64,000 bases of DNA, taken from assembly GCA_016212105.1 (NCBI GenBank), contig JACRHJ010000006.1:1-64000 (forward strand). The letters run 5' to 3'. The translations under genes and the position numbers were made by a program. Of this stretch, positions 11,042-20,796 are shown piece by piece. The number at the start of each line of letters is the position of its first letter. Within the stretch, counting starts at the first letter, position 1. The stretch is from Nitrospirota bacterium (lineage in GTDB: Bacteria; Nitrospirota; JACRHJ01). The notes under the pieces are model-generated. The model worked only from the letters and a program-made list of their open reading frames with translations, was not told the origin of the DNA and did no database searches.

Positions 11042-11971
11042 CTACAGGTTCAGTTTTTCCCTGAGCTTCTCGTCTTCGCGTAAGCAATCAAAAAGGTGCG
11101 GGTCTGCTATAATCTCCGAGATGCGCTTCTTTGAAATATCCAAGTAATCGCTCTCTTGGTCAATGCCAACATACTTCCGCTTTAGCATCATCGCGGCAAC
11201 ACCCGTAGAAGAGCTACCACAAAACGGATCGAGTACCAGGTCGTTCTGTTTGGTAGATGCCTGAAGGATCCGATAAAGAAGCTCAACAGGCTTTTGTGTC
11301 GGGTGCTTCCCGAAAGTTTTCTCAGCTCTTGATGGCGCGCCCATAGTCCATACATTGCGCATCTGCTTGCCGCCGTTAATCTCCTTCATGAGCGGGTAGT
11401 TGAAATAGTGCTTGCTCTTCCCATTCTTCGCGGCCCAAAGGACGGTCTCGGTCGAATGCGTGAAGTATCGGCAAGAAAGGTTGGGTGGAGCGTTACGCTT
11501 GTACCAGATTATGTCGTTCAAAATCTTGAAGCCGAGCAACTGCATAGCGTAGCCGACAGAATGAATAATATGAGAAGTGCCGGATACCCAAATGGTCCCG
11601 TTCGGCTTCAAAGCTTTCTGACAAGCTTCAAGCCAGGTCAGGTTAAAGACATGGTTCTCGTATGCGCCTTTGGACTTGTCCCACTTCCCCTTATTTACAG
11701 AAACCATTTTACCTGCATGGCAGGTAATGCCGTCATTGGACAAAAAGTAAGGAGGGTCTGCGAAGATCGTATCCACGCAACCTTCGGGGGCAACATCATG
11801 GACATACTTAAGGACTTTCAGGCAATCACCATGGAACAGCTTCACATGGTGCTTCGGGTCGGAGTAGTAAGGCTCGATAACACTTTTGTATTTAGCGGCA
11901 GTCTCGCGGACAGAGAAAGAAAAGGGGTTGTCCCTTTCTTCTCTGGTTGGGTACGTGCTAATTTTTGACAT
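11042..11971 (-). CDS. Beta-class DNA adenine N6-methyltransferase (DpnA-like)
   Basis: DPPYFLSNDGITCHAGKMVSVNKGKWDKSKG (motif IV) precedes DPFCGSSSTGVAA (motif I), the beta-class order. Confidence 0.9.
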   Translation of the reverse strand: MSKISTYPTREERDNPFSFSVRETAAKYKSVIEPYYSDPKHHVKLFHGDCLKVLKYVHDVAPEGCVDTIFADPPYFLSNDGITCHAGKMVSVNKGKWDKSKGAYENHVFNLTWLEACQKALKPNGTIWVSGTSHIIHSVGYAMQLLGFKILNDIIWYKRNAPPNLSCRYFTHSTETVLWAAKNGKSKHYFNYPLMKEINGGKQMRNVWTMGAPSRAEKTFGKHPTQKPVELLYRILQASTKQNDLVLDPFCGSSSTGVAAMMLKRKYVGIDQESDYLDISKKRISEIIADPHLFDCLREDEKLREKLNL

Positions 11972-11977
11972 GCTTAT

Positions 11978-12190
11978 TTAAAGCCCCTTGAATAATTCTT
12001 CTATGCTGACGTTAAGAGCCTTGGCGAGCTTACCGATGTTTTCGAGGCTGACGTTTCTTTTCCCACCCTCAATACCGCTAATGTACGTGCTGTGCAGGTT
12101 GGCGAGTTCGGCAAGTTTCTCTTGTGAAAGTTCGCGAGCTTTTCTTAGTTGCCTGATTCTATCGCCAAATATTTCAGGTAGGGATTTCAT
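11978..12190 (-). CDS. XRE/HTH controller-type protein of the R-M system
   Basis: 70 aa HTH_3: IRQLRKARELSQEKLAELANLHSTYISGIEGGKRNVSLENIGKLAKALNV; immediately upstream of the MTase. Confidence 0.85.
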   Translation of the reverse strand: MKSLPEIFGDRIRQLRKARELSQEKLAELANLHSTYISGIEGGKRNVSLENIGKLAKALNVSIEELFKGL

Positions 12191-12304
12191 GAGCGCACCA
12201 CTCCGAGATTCTGGTTATCTTATTATCTAAGGCGGCGCATGGCCATAGACTATAAGTAAAGTCCGTCGAAAGAAGTGAATGAGCGGAAGGGGAGTAATAG
12301 ACAA

Positions 12305-12331
12305 CAAAAAAGCCCCAGTAATAACTGGGGC
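12305..12331 (-). terminator. Rho-independent terminator downstream of coiled-coil gene pair
   Basis: Minus strand GCCCCAGTTATTACTGGGGCTTTTTT hairpin plus T tract. Confidence 0.75.
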
Positions 12332-12391
12332 CTGCAATCAACGATTTCTAAATTATAATGTTTGCTAAATCACCAAATTAAATGAACCCCT

Positions 12392-12721
12392 TCACGCCCC
12401 CCTCAACCCCGCGTTGTGCACTTCGGTGTTCTTCCTGTGGTCGGACAGCTTCTGGTCCACGTCCTGCACGTATTCGAGGATGCCGTCGAACTTCTTCGTG
12501 AACTTCCTGTCCATCTTCTTTAAATCCTTGCTGACTTCCGCCAGCTCGTCCTTCGTCGCAAGGGTCGCCATCGTCGCCTTGACCTCGGCCAGCTCGTCCT
12601 TCGTCACCATAGTCGCCTTGACTTCGGCCAGCTCGGTTGCCAGAGAATCGACCTTGCCCGTCAGGTTGTCGATATTTCCGGACAGCTTTTCCAGGTAATC
12701 CTTCAGGTCCTTTTCCATCAC
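12392..12721 (-). CDS. Coiled-coil repeat protein (paralogue B)
   Basis: Repeats of TKDELAEVKATMATLA; C-terminal DHRKNTEVHNAGLRGA; overlaps upstream paralogue by 4 nt. Confidence 0.75.
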   Translation of the reverse strand: MMEKDLKDYLEKLSGNIDNLTGKVDSLATELAEVKATMVTKDELAEVKATMATLATKDELAEVSKDLKKMDRKFTKKFDGILEYVQDVDQKLSDHRKNTEVHNAGLRGA

Positions 12722-13098
12722 GCCCCCCTCAGCCCCGCGTTGTGGGCCTCGGTGTTCTTCCTGTGGTCGCAGATTTCCTTGTCCAGAAACTTCGTGTACT
12801 CGATGTTGTCGTCAAGCTTCTTGGTGAGCTTCCTCTCAACCTTGCGTATTTCCTTGGTGAGGGAGCCTTTGACTTCAGCCAGACCACCGGCCAGCTCGTC
12901 CTTCGTCGCAAGGGTCGCCATCGTCGCCTTGACCTCGGCCAACTCGTCTTTCGTCGCCATCGTCGCCTTGACCTCTGTGAGGTCGGCAGCCATTGTTACC
13001 ATTGTTGAAGACAGCTTGTCCAGATATTCCTTGAGTTCTTTTTCCATGGAAGCCTCCTTGAAACTGATGGTACTACTATAGCCGATTCGGCGCCGCAA
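12718..13098 (-). CDS. Coiled-coil repeat protein (paralogue A)
   Basis: Repeats of TKDELAEVKATMATLA; C-terminal DHRKNTEAHNAGLRGA. Confidence 0.75.
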   Translation of the reverse strand: MRRRIGYSSTISFKEASMEKELKEYLDKLSSTMVTMAADLTEVKATMATKDELAEVKATMATLATKDELAGGLAEVKGSLTKEIRKVERKLTKKLDDNIEYTKFLDKEICDHRKNTEAHNAGLRGA

Positions 13099-13110
13099 GA
13101 GAAGTATTTT

Positions 13111-14493
13111 CTACGGCTCCGTCAGCTTCATCGGGTCAAGCGCCTTCTTCAGCTCGTCCTCGGTCATGTAGCCCTTTTCGAGGGCTATCTCGGCGACGGA
13201 GCGGCCGGTCTTGACCGCCTCCTTTGCGACCTCGGCCGCCTTCATGTACCCTATGTGCGGGTTGAGCGCGGTGGCTATCGCGGGCGAGGAGTCCACGTAG
13301 GAGCGGCAGCGCGCCCTGTCCGCGGTCAGGCCGTCCACGCATTTCGTGCGGAATGCGGACAAGGCGTTCTTCAGTATGGTAGAGGAGGTGAGCAGGTTGT
13401 GGGCCATGACCGGCATCATTACGTTGAGTTCGAGCTGGCCGGCCTGAGCCGCCATGGCGACGGTCAGGTCGTTGCCGACGACCTGGAAGCAGACCATGTC
13501 GAGCATCTCGGCCATGACAGGGTTGACCTTGCCGGGCATGATGGAGGAGCCGGGCTGTACGGCGGGCGGCGTTATCTCGGCGAGGCCCGTCAGCGGGCCG
13601 GAGGACAGGAGCCTTATGTCGTTGGCGATGCGGATGAGGTCGGTCGCAATCCCCCGGAGCGCGGCCGATGCGGAGAGTATCGCGGTCTGGCTCTGCATTG
13701 CGTAGAAGAGGTTCGGGGACGGGCGGAGGTCGAAGCCGGTGATGTCCCGGAGGTGCGAGACCGTGGCCGAGGCGTAGCCCTTTCCGGAGTTGATGCCGGT
13801 CCCGGCGGCTGTCCCGCCGATACCCAGCTCGCCCATCTCCGTAGCGGCGGAAATGAGCTTCGCCACGCCCTTTTCCGCCGCGACGGTGTAGCCGGAGAAC
13901 TCCTGTCCGAGTCGTATCGGCACCGCGTCCTGGAGGTGTGTGCGCGCGGACTTCAGGACGCCGTCGAACTCGGACGCCTTGTTCCGGAAGGACATGGCGA
14001 GCGTCTGCACCTCGTCGATAAGCTCGAAGAACGAGGCTATGCCCGCAACCCGCATAGCGGTCGGGAAGACGTCGTTCGTGGACTGGGACATGTTGACGTG
14101 GTCGTTGGGGTGGCATGCGGAGTACTCGCCCAAGGGTCTGCCCATGAGCAAGGCGACGCGGTTCGCAATGACCTCGTTCGCGTTCATGTTGTGCGAGGTG
14201 CCCGCGCCAGCCTGGTAGACGTCCACGACGAAGTGGGCGTCGAGGAGCCCGGTCATCACCTCGTCCGCCGCCTGTATGATGTAACCGGCAAGCACCGGGT
14301 CGAGCTTGCCCATGTCGCGGTTAGTCATCGCGGCCGCCTTCTTTACTGCGGCCGTAGCCCAGATCAACTTAGGGTGCGCCCGGAGCCCGGAGATTGGGAA
14401 GTTCTCCACAGCCCTCTGCGCCTGCACGCCCCAGAGCGCGTCCGCCGGGACCTTTACCTCGCCTAATGAGTCCGTCTCTGTCCTGTAGTCCAT
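13111..14493 (-). CDS. aspA: Aspartate ammonia-lyase (fumarase/aspartase superfamily)
   Basis: MDYRTETDSLGEVKVPADALWGVQAQRAVENFPISG; SSIMPGKVNPVMAEM signature. Confidence 0.9.
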   Translation of the reverse strand: MDYRTETDSLGEVKVPADALWGVQAQRAVENFPISGLRAHPKLIWATAAVKKAAAMTNRDMGKLDPVLAGYIIQAADEVMTGLLDAHFVVDVYQAGAGTSHNMNANEVIANRVALLMGRPLGEYSACHPNDHVNMSQSTNDVFPTAMRVAGIASFFELIDEVQTLAMSFRNKASEFDGVLKSARTHLQDAVPIRLGQEFSGYTVAAEKGVAKLISAATEMGELGIGGTAAGTGINSGKGYASATVSHLRDITGFDLRPSPNLFYAMQSQTAILSASAALRGIATDLIRIANDIRLLSSGPLTGLAEITPPAVQPGSSIMPGKVNPVMAEMLDMVCFQVVGNDLTVAMAAQAGQLELNVMMPVMAHNLLTSSTILKNALSAFRTKCVDGLTADRARCRSYVDSSPAIATALNPHIGYMKAAEVAKEAVKTGRSVAEIALEKGYMTEDELKKALDPMKLTEP

Positions 14494-14734
14494 TTGGGTT
14501 TCTTTTCCATTGGTGAAGAAAAAGCACGGGCGCAAATAAATTGCGCCCTGCAATAAACATGGTGGGCAATGCCCACCCTACAAGCTGTGCCGGTCCTATA
14601 TTGTCTTTGCGAGGAGCGAAGCGATGTGGCAATCTCCTCGTTCGACTGTCATTCCCGCGAAAGCGGGAATCCATTGTCCATCTTGACGATCAAAATGGCC
14701 CCCCGTTTTCACGGGGGTGACAAACAATGTTGCT

Positions 14735-15439
14735 CTACGGCAGCGTAAGTATCCAGACCGGGTTAAGGACATACGGTATGGCAATGAACACTCCCTTGAC
14801 GACCTCCTCGACCGCGCCGGCCCTCGCCCTAAGGTCGTTCTCGACGTCCTTGGCGCGCATGACCTTGGTCGGGTAGTCCCCGTTCGCGAACGCGGAGCCA
14901 GGCCTGAAGAGCGACTTGACCACACGCGCCTCGGAGACGTTGGACCTCCTGAGCCCGGACGCGAAATCCCTGTACTCGTCCTTCACGGTAAGCACGAACC
15001 TCGTCATGTCCCCTTTGGTAACCCCGGAAGGCGTCCCGTCGAGGACGACAGACCCGGCGTACGAGGCGTCGTGGCCGTCGGGGACAAAGAGCGTCAGTTC
15101 CTCGGGGGCCAAGGTATAGCCGGAGACCGCGACCCTGGCCACATGGTACTCGCCGGCGGGCAGGTACGCTCCGAACTCGCCGGTGTCGAGGCACCTCAAC
15201 TTGTATGTGTTGCCGGTATCCGTCTTGATTATGTACACGCTTGCGTCCTGTTCGGGCGAGGGCATCGGGGCACGCGCGACGAACTCTATAAGGCGTATCT
15301 TGCCGAAAACAGCGACCTCGCCATCCGCGTGTTCCGGGAGCTTGTCCAGCTCGGTGCTGACACGCGTGGCGGTCGTGGCGCACCCGGTGAGGGCCAGCAG
15401 CAGGGCCGCCGTAAGTATCAAAGCAAACTGACGCATCAT
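14735..15439 (-). CDS. Predicted lipoprotein of unknown function
   Basis: Signal peptide with lipobox LLLALTGCATT. Confidence 0.7.
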   Translation of the reverse strand: MMRQFALILTAALLLALTGCATTATRVSTELDKLPEHADGEVAVFGKIRLIEFVARAPMPSPEQDASVYIIKTDTGNTYKLRCLDTGEFGAYLPAGEYHVARVAVSGYTLAPEELTLFVPDGHDASYAGSVVLDGTPSGVTKGDMTRFVLTVKDEYRDFASGLRRSNVSEARVVKSLFRPGSAFANGDYPTKVMRAKDVENDLRARAGAVEEVVKGVFIAIPYVLNPVWILTLP

Positions 15440-15576
15440 TTCCTCCGTGTATGCGGTACAGGCTCTAAACTATCACTAAATACGGAGCGTTGTCAACGGT
15501 AAACGGCCTGGTTCGGACGGCATTTGGTTGTGACCGGTTGTGAGGCGGCCATCACGTCCGCCTGCCTGGATGCCCG

Positions 15577-15891
15577 CTACTTGACCTGTATGGTGTTCCT
15601 GACGCCCCTGACACCGCTTACCTCATACGCAAGCTGCCCGGCCCTGTCCTTTTCCTTGAAGGTGTTCACGAAGCCGCTCAGCTGCACCACGCCCTTGAAC
15701 GTCTCGACCGATATCTGGCGGGCCTTGGTGACGGGGTCGCCGACCAGCGCGGCCTTCACCTTCGTGGTTATGACGGAGTCGTCGACGTACTCGCCCGCAC
15801 TCTCCATCGTGCGGGTGGACGCGCATCCGGACAGGGCGAGCAGCATGGCAAGGCAGACGAGCAGCGCGGACAGCCTCATGGGATCTCTCAT
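15577..15891 (-). CDS. BON-domain lipoprotein
   Basis: Lipobox ALSGCAST; VDDSVITTKVKAALVGDP...VVQLSGFVNTFKEKDRAGQLAYEVSGVRGVRNTIQVK. Confidence 0.88.
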   Translation of the reverse strand: MRDPMRLSALLVCLAMLLALSGCASTRTMESAGEYVDDSVITTKVKAALVGDPVTKARQISVETFKGVVQLSGFVNTFKEKDRAGQLAYEVSGVRGVRNTIQVK

Positions 15892-16002
15892 GATACGGCC
15901 TCCTTGTTTTTCTTTATCTTGTCATTCCCGTGAAAACGGGGGCCCAGTGTCTATTGCATATTTTATTTCCGGAGCAATAGTAATATACCACAAGTCCGCT
16001 GG

Positions 16003-17598
16003 TTATAATAACGGAATTTCGCCTGTGCCGGATTCCCGGCCGCACAGGACGTACCTGTCGCGGCCCTGGTCCTTGGAAAGGTAAAGTGCCCTGTCCGCCT
16101 TCTTGAGGAGCGTCCCGGCATCCTCGCCGTCGTCGGGGTACATGGCGATCCCGATGCTCGCGGTGGATATGACCGGACGGCCTTCTATCGTGAACGTCCT
16201 GCGGAGCGAGTCGAGCACCCTGTCCGCGACCGTCTCAGCTCCGTCGCCGCCCGCGACGTCCGGGACGACCATCCCGAACTCGTCGCCTCCGAGACGGGCC
16301 ACGGTGTCGCACTCCCGCAGGCAGGCGCTTATCCTCCTGGACACGTCGACGAGCAGGCTGTCGCCTGCGGAATGACCGAACTCGTCGTTGACCGCCTTGA
16401 ACCGGTCGAGGTCGAGGAACATCACGGCCACGCGCTCCCTGTGCCTGTGCGCGTGGGCCAGGGCGACGTCCAGCCTGTCCGCGAACAGCAGGCGGTTCGG
16501 CAGGCCGGTGAGCGGGTCGTGGTGTGCGAGGTGATCGAGCCGGGCCTCGTGCTCCTTCATGCGTTCTTCCGCCAGTACACGCGTTGTCACGTCGCGTGAC
16601 GACACAACCGCGGCGTACATCGTTCCGTCCGTGGCGCGCAGCGGGGATGCGAGTATGTCAACAACGCATATCTGGCCACTCGATGTTGAATGTTCGTGTG
16701 TGACGGACACTGGGTGCCCCAGTCTCAGGGCCTCCCGCATAGGGCAGAGGTCCACGCCATGGCCCGTGCATGGACGTTCAAGGTTGTGGGCCAGCTTGTA
16801 GCACGGGACCGGGCTCCCGGGGCTCCATGAGCCGGGGTCCACCATATACGTCTCGCATGCGGCGCGGTTCATCATAGCTACCCTGTAGTCCGCCCCGATG
16901 ACCATGACAGGCTCCGACATCCCGTCCATAACGCTTTGCAGGTATGCCCGTGAGGCGTTCACCTCTGCCTCCGCCCGTTTGCGGGCGCTAATGTCCCTCA
17001 CCATCCCTACGATATGCCGCCTGCCGCCCGCAACGAACGAAGAAAGCGAGATCTCCACCGGGACTTCCGAGCCGTCCCGCCGGACCGCATCGAGTTCTGT
17101 AATCATCCCTACAAGAGGAGAGTCGCCCGTTTCCTCATAATACTTCAAGCCCCTCTCTATCCGGTCGCGGTACCTCGCGGGCGCGATGAGGCGGTGCAGG
17201 TCCAGGCCGACGGCATCGTGAACGGCGTAGCCGAACATCCTCTCCGCTGCGGGGTTCCAGTACGAGACCCTGCCCTCGGCGTCCATGATTATAACCGCGT
17301 CGGTCGCGGTCTCGGTAACGGCCCGCGCCTTTTCCTCGGATTCGAGGAAGGCGGACTCTGTCCGAACGAGCCTATTCAGGATTGCCCGCATATATAGGCT
17401 GAACGCGGTAAACGAGACGAGGACGAAAAGCCTTGTCCAGACCTCCACGGGCTCGGGGCGCAGCAGCTGGGAGACCAGGGTATGCTCCGCGAATACCACC
17501 GCGTCCACGAAGGAGTCCAAGAGCCAGTACAGGATGCCTATAGACACCCCGGCGGCCAGCACGAAGTTTTCGTTGAAGGTATGTGATTTACTGGCCAT
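16003..17598 (-). CDS. Membrane PAS-PAS-GGDEF diguanylate cyclase
   Basis: N-terminal TM segments, PAS repeats, GGDEF core ARLGGDEFGMVVPD. Confidence 0.92.
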   Translation of the reverse strand: MASKSHTFNENFVLAAGVSIGILYWLLDSFVDAVVFAEHTLVSQLLRPEPVEVWTRLFVLVSFTAFSLYMRAILNRLVRTESAFLESEEKARAVTETATDAVIIMDAEGRVSYWNPAAERMFGYAVHDAVGLDLHRLIAPARYRDRIERGLKYYEETGDSPLVGMITELDAVRRDGSEVPVEISLSSFVAGGRRHIVGMVRDISARKRAEAEVNASRAYLQSVMDGMSEPVMVIGADYRVAMMNRAACETYMVDPGSWSPGSPVPCYKLAHNLERPCTGHGVDLCPMREALRLGHPVSVTHEHSTSSGQICVVDILASPLRATDGTMYAAVVSSRDVTTRVLAEERMKEHEARLDHLAHHDPLTGLPNRLLFADRLDVALAHAHRHRERVAVMFLDLDRFKAVNDEFGHSAGDSLLVDVSRRISACLRECDTVARLGGDEFGMVVPDVAGGDGAETVADRVLDSLRRTFTIEGRPVISTASIGIAMYPDDGEDAGTLLKKADRALYLSKDQGRDRYVLCGRESGTGEIPLL

Positions 17599-17765
17599 GC
17601 CGTCACCACGCGTTATTGCTCATAATAATACACTAATAATGTACCACTCATAACCCGTATAGTCAAATCGCAATATTACGCAGGAGGCCTTGACTTTGCA
17701 TACGGCAGCAACTAAAATAACAACCAGTTGTACATGGTGCTTCCCGTAACCCGGACGCCGCAAAA

Positions 17766-19607
17766 ATGCATACCAGAAAACTCCTTCTCGTGGACGACAG
17801 CGCCGAGTTCAGCGACATGCTGAGGCGAAGGCTGAAAAACGACGCACCCCACTTCGACGTCACAATAGCCGGGGGCGGCGACGAATGCCTGCGGCTCTTG
17901 AAGGATGACCGGTACGGCTGCATCCTGTCCGACTTCCAGATGCCCGGCATGGACGGCCTCGAACTCCTGAAGAAGATACGGTCGAACGGGGACGACACGC
18001 CGTTCATATTCCTGACCGGGCAGGGCAACGAGGGGCTGGCGCGCGAGGCGTTCAAGGGCGGCGCATACGACTACTTCACGAAGGAGGTCGGTTTCGCCCA
18101 CTATGCGAGGATAATCAACTCGGTCGAGCAGGCGATAAACCACCGGCTCGCACAGAGGCTCGTCCGCAAGGCGGAACTCGAACTGCTGGACGAAAAGAAC
18201 AAGCTCGACGACGTCCTTTCCTGCATCGGCGACGCCATCAGCATACAGGACAGGGAGTACCGGGTGCTGTACCAGAACCCGGCGCACAGGGAGCTCGCGG
18301 GCGACCACGCGGGCGAGTTCTGCTACAGGGCCTATAACAGGAACGACGACATCTGCTCCGACTGCGCCGTGGCCCTCTGCTTCGCCGATGGGAAAGCCCA
18401 TACCGTCCAGAAGGCTGGACGGCTGGAAAAGGGCGACGTGTACGTGGAGATACACGCCTCGCCGCTGCGTGACTCCGCGGGCCAGATAATAGGCGGCATA
18501 GAGTCCGTCCGGGACATAACCGCAATCAGGAAGGCCGGCCTCGAGAACGAGCGCCTGTTCAAGGCGGTCTCCGCGAGCCACGAGGGGATAGCCTTCACGG
18601 ACAGGGCCGACAGGTTCGTCTACGTGAACGCGGCGCACGCCGGCATCTACGGCTACACCCCTGAGGAACTCATCGGAAGGACCTGGAGGGACATAACTCC
18701 GCCGGACGCCCTCGCCGAGGCCGAGGGCTTCATAGAGAAGACGCTCTACAACAGCGAGGTCGGTGAGTTCTCCGCGGAACTGCCGGGCCTCCGTAAGGAC
18801 GGGACGCTTGCCCAGACAGAGGTACACGCGACCTCGATATGGGACGAGGACGGCTCGTACCAGGGACATGTCTGCATCGTGAAGGACATAGCCGAGCGAA
18901 AGCGCCTTGAGCGGGAGAGGTCGGACTTCTACGCCATGGTCACGCACGACATCAAGTCGCCGCTCACCACCATAATGGGCTACACCGAACTCCTGGCGAT
19001 GCCGGGAAACCGCGTTGACGGCGATGACTCGAAGGAGATGCTGGGCGGCATCCACAAGAGCGCCAGGAAGGTCGTCAACCTCATAGAGGACTTCCTTACG
19101 GTGTCCAAGATGGAGTCCGGACGCCTCGTCCCGGAGCGCTCAATCCACGACATCGCGGAGATGCTTGCCGAGGCATGGGACGAGATGGAGTCTGCGTTCC
19201 GGAAGAAACTCATAGACTGCCGGTGCGAGGTCGCTCACGACCTGCCACCCGCATTTGTGGACAGGAAGCTCCTGCACCGCGCGGTGTCGAACCTCCTGGG
19301 GAACGCCGCCAGCTATACCCAGGCGGGCGGCGAGGTGACGCTCCGTGCGGGCCGCCTGGCCGGGGACGGCAGGGTCTGTGTCGTCATATCCGTGTCGGAC
19401 AACGGGTTCGGCATCCCGCCGGAGGAGCAGGGCAGGGTGTTCGAGATGTACTACCGCGCGAAGGGCTCGGCGGGCACAAAGGGCACAGGCCTCGGCCTCG
19501 CGATTGTCGCGGCGGCGGCCGCCGCCCACGGCGGCAGGGTCGAGCTCGAGAGCGAGCCCGGCAAGGGTTCCACATTCCGGCTTGTGATACCCGTCGTCCC
19601 CGAGTAG
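17766..19607 (+). CDS. Hybrid REC-PAS-PAS-histidine kinase
   Basis: REC LLVDDSAEF...SDFQMPGMDG; HisKA VTHDIKSPLTTIMGYTELL; HATPase DNGFGIPPEEQGRVFE...GTGLGLAIV. Confidence 0.92.
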   Translation: MHTRKLLLVDDSAEFSDMLRRRLKNDAPHFDVTIAGGGDECLRLLKDDRYGCILSDFQMPGMDGLELLKKIRSNGDDTPFIFLTGQGNEGLAREAFKGGAYDYFTKEVGFAHYARIINSVEQAINHRLAQRLVRKAELELLDEKNKLDDVLSCIGDAISIQDREYRVLYQNPAHRELAGDHAGEFCYRAYNRNDDICSDCAVALCFADGKAHTVQKAGRLEKGDVYVEIHASPLRDSAGQIIGGIESVRDITAIRKAGLENERLFKAVSASHEGIAFTDRADRFVYVNAAHAGIYGYTPEELIGRTWRDITPPDALAEAEGFIEKTLYNSEVGEFSAELPGLRKDGTLAQTEVHATSIWDEDGSYQGHVCIVKDIAERKRLERERSDFYAMVTHDIKSPLTTIMGYTELLAMPGNRVDGDDSKEMLGGIHKSARKVVNLIEDFLTVSKMESGRLVPERSIHDIAEMLAEAWDEMESAFRKKLIDCRCEVAHDLPPAFVDRKLLHRAVSNLLGNAASYTQAGGEVTLRAGRLAGDGRVCVVISVSDNGFGIPPEEQGRVFEMYYRAKGSAGTKGTGLGLAIVAAAAAAHGGRVELESEPGKGSTFRLVIPVVPE

Positions 19608-19796
19608 CGCCCCTCCCCCGAAATCGGAAAACCCGCTGCCGGTTTTTCTTGCCTTTTGCCATTTCCGGTGATATAAAAGATATAGTTATCGCAAGGGACA
19701 GTTTTGCAGTTTTGGTTTTACATATAGTAAGGCCGGCTGTGGGGCTGTCCTTTTTTTATCGCGCGCGTGCCTGGTCTTTAAGAGGAGGCTAAAACG

Positions 19797-20339
19797 ATGC
19801 TCGTATTTGTGATGATAGCGTTGGCCGGACTTTTGTTCCTGCTTGTATCCGCTCTTTTCGGCGGACAGGACGACTTCGCCGAGCACGAGTTCAGCGCGGA
19901 GGCCGGGTACGAGGCCGGGGGCGACGTCGATGCGGGCCCCAGCCCGTTCTCCATCAGGATACTCTCGCTGTTCGCTACGGCCTTCGGCGCGGTCGGGGCG
20001 ATAACGCGGTACTACGGCCAGTCGTACCCGGTCAGCTCGGCGGCGGGCGTATTGAGCGGCCTGGTGTTCGGGTTCCTCGGCTGGCAGCTTATCAGGCTCT
20101 TCTGGAAGCAGCAGGCCTCCTCCACCGTGGAGAGCGGCGAGCTTATCGGCGCGACCGGCGTGGTCAAGACCGCGATACCCGCGTCCGGCACGGGCGAGAT
20201 CAGCGTCGAGCTGAAGCAGCAGAGGCTGTACATGCCCGCGCGGTCGAAGGACGGCGGCCCGGTCGCCGAGGGCGCGTTCGTCAGGATAACAGCCAACCCC
20301 GGCGGCGCGGCGGTGGTGGAGATGGTGGAGGAGAAGTAG
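19797..20339 (+). CDS. NfeD/YqiJ-like OB-fold membrane protein
   Basis: N-terminal TM, GELIGATGVVKTAIPASGTGEISVELKQQRLYMPARSKDG; followed by flotillin gene. Confidence 0.7.
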   Translation: MLVFVMIALAGLLFLLVSALFGGQDDFAEHEFSAEAGYEAGGDVDAGPSPFSIRILSLFATAFGAVGAITRYYGQSYPVSSAAGVLSGLVFGFLGWQLIRLFWKQQASSTVESGELIGATGVVKTAIPASGTGEISVELKQQRLYMPARSKDGGPVAEGAFVRITANPGGAAVVEMVEEK

Positions 20340-20658
20340 GGCAGGGGCTTAGGGACGAGGGCCGAGGGACGAGGGGCTGGCAGGAAAAGTCTGTGGAGTG
20401 CATCCCTGATAAATAGTTCGATGCCGAGCGCATGCCAATCATGTCACCCCCGTGAAAACGGGGGTCCATTTTGACTTTGCATTTTACAATGGATTCCCGC
20501 CTTCGCGGGAATGACAAGCATGAGGGCGGGCATCCCGCACGGTGTGCGGGACCCCTGCATTAGAACAAGAAGGGCCGACACGCGCTTCGCTTGGTACGGC
20601 CCCTACCTGAAGCAGGCCTAATCATTACCCGGTACGGCCTGCATTCCGGTACCTCATA

Positions 20659-20746
20659 GAAGTTTTTGGGCGACCGCCCCGCGCTAAGGCTCGGAACGAC
20701 CTCGCCCAAGCGGTGGGGACCCCCCTTTTCCAAAAAGGCGGGACTT
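20659..20746. repeat. Long-form interspersed palindromic repeat (family D)
   Basis: gaagtttttgggcgaccgccccgcgctaaggctcg...caagcggtgggga...aaaaaggcgggactt; copies at 30284 and 41102 in opposite orientation. Confidence 0.7.
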
Positions 20747-20796
20747 GTCTTTATTGTATCGGCGGTTCTGCTTCGGTTCTCTAACAGGAGGCATTG

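Noticed and set aside
12540-12960. Regularly repeated ~35 nt units resembling a CRISPR array
   Set aside because: Repeats are in frame and encode heptad coiled-coil units (TKDELAEVKATMA); there are no unique spacers and no cas genes.
13255-14466. 403 aa plus-strand ORF opposite aspA
   Set aside because: Antisense frame of a clearly coding aspartase gene.
17712-19055. 447 aa minus-strand ORF opposite the REC-PAS-kinase gene
   Set aside because: Shadow frame; the plus-strand product has full REC/PAS/HK motifs.
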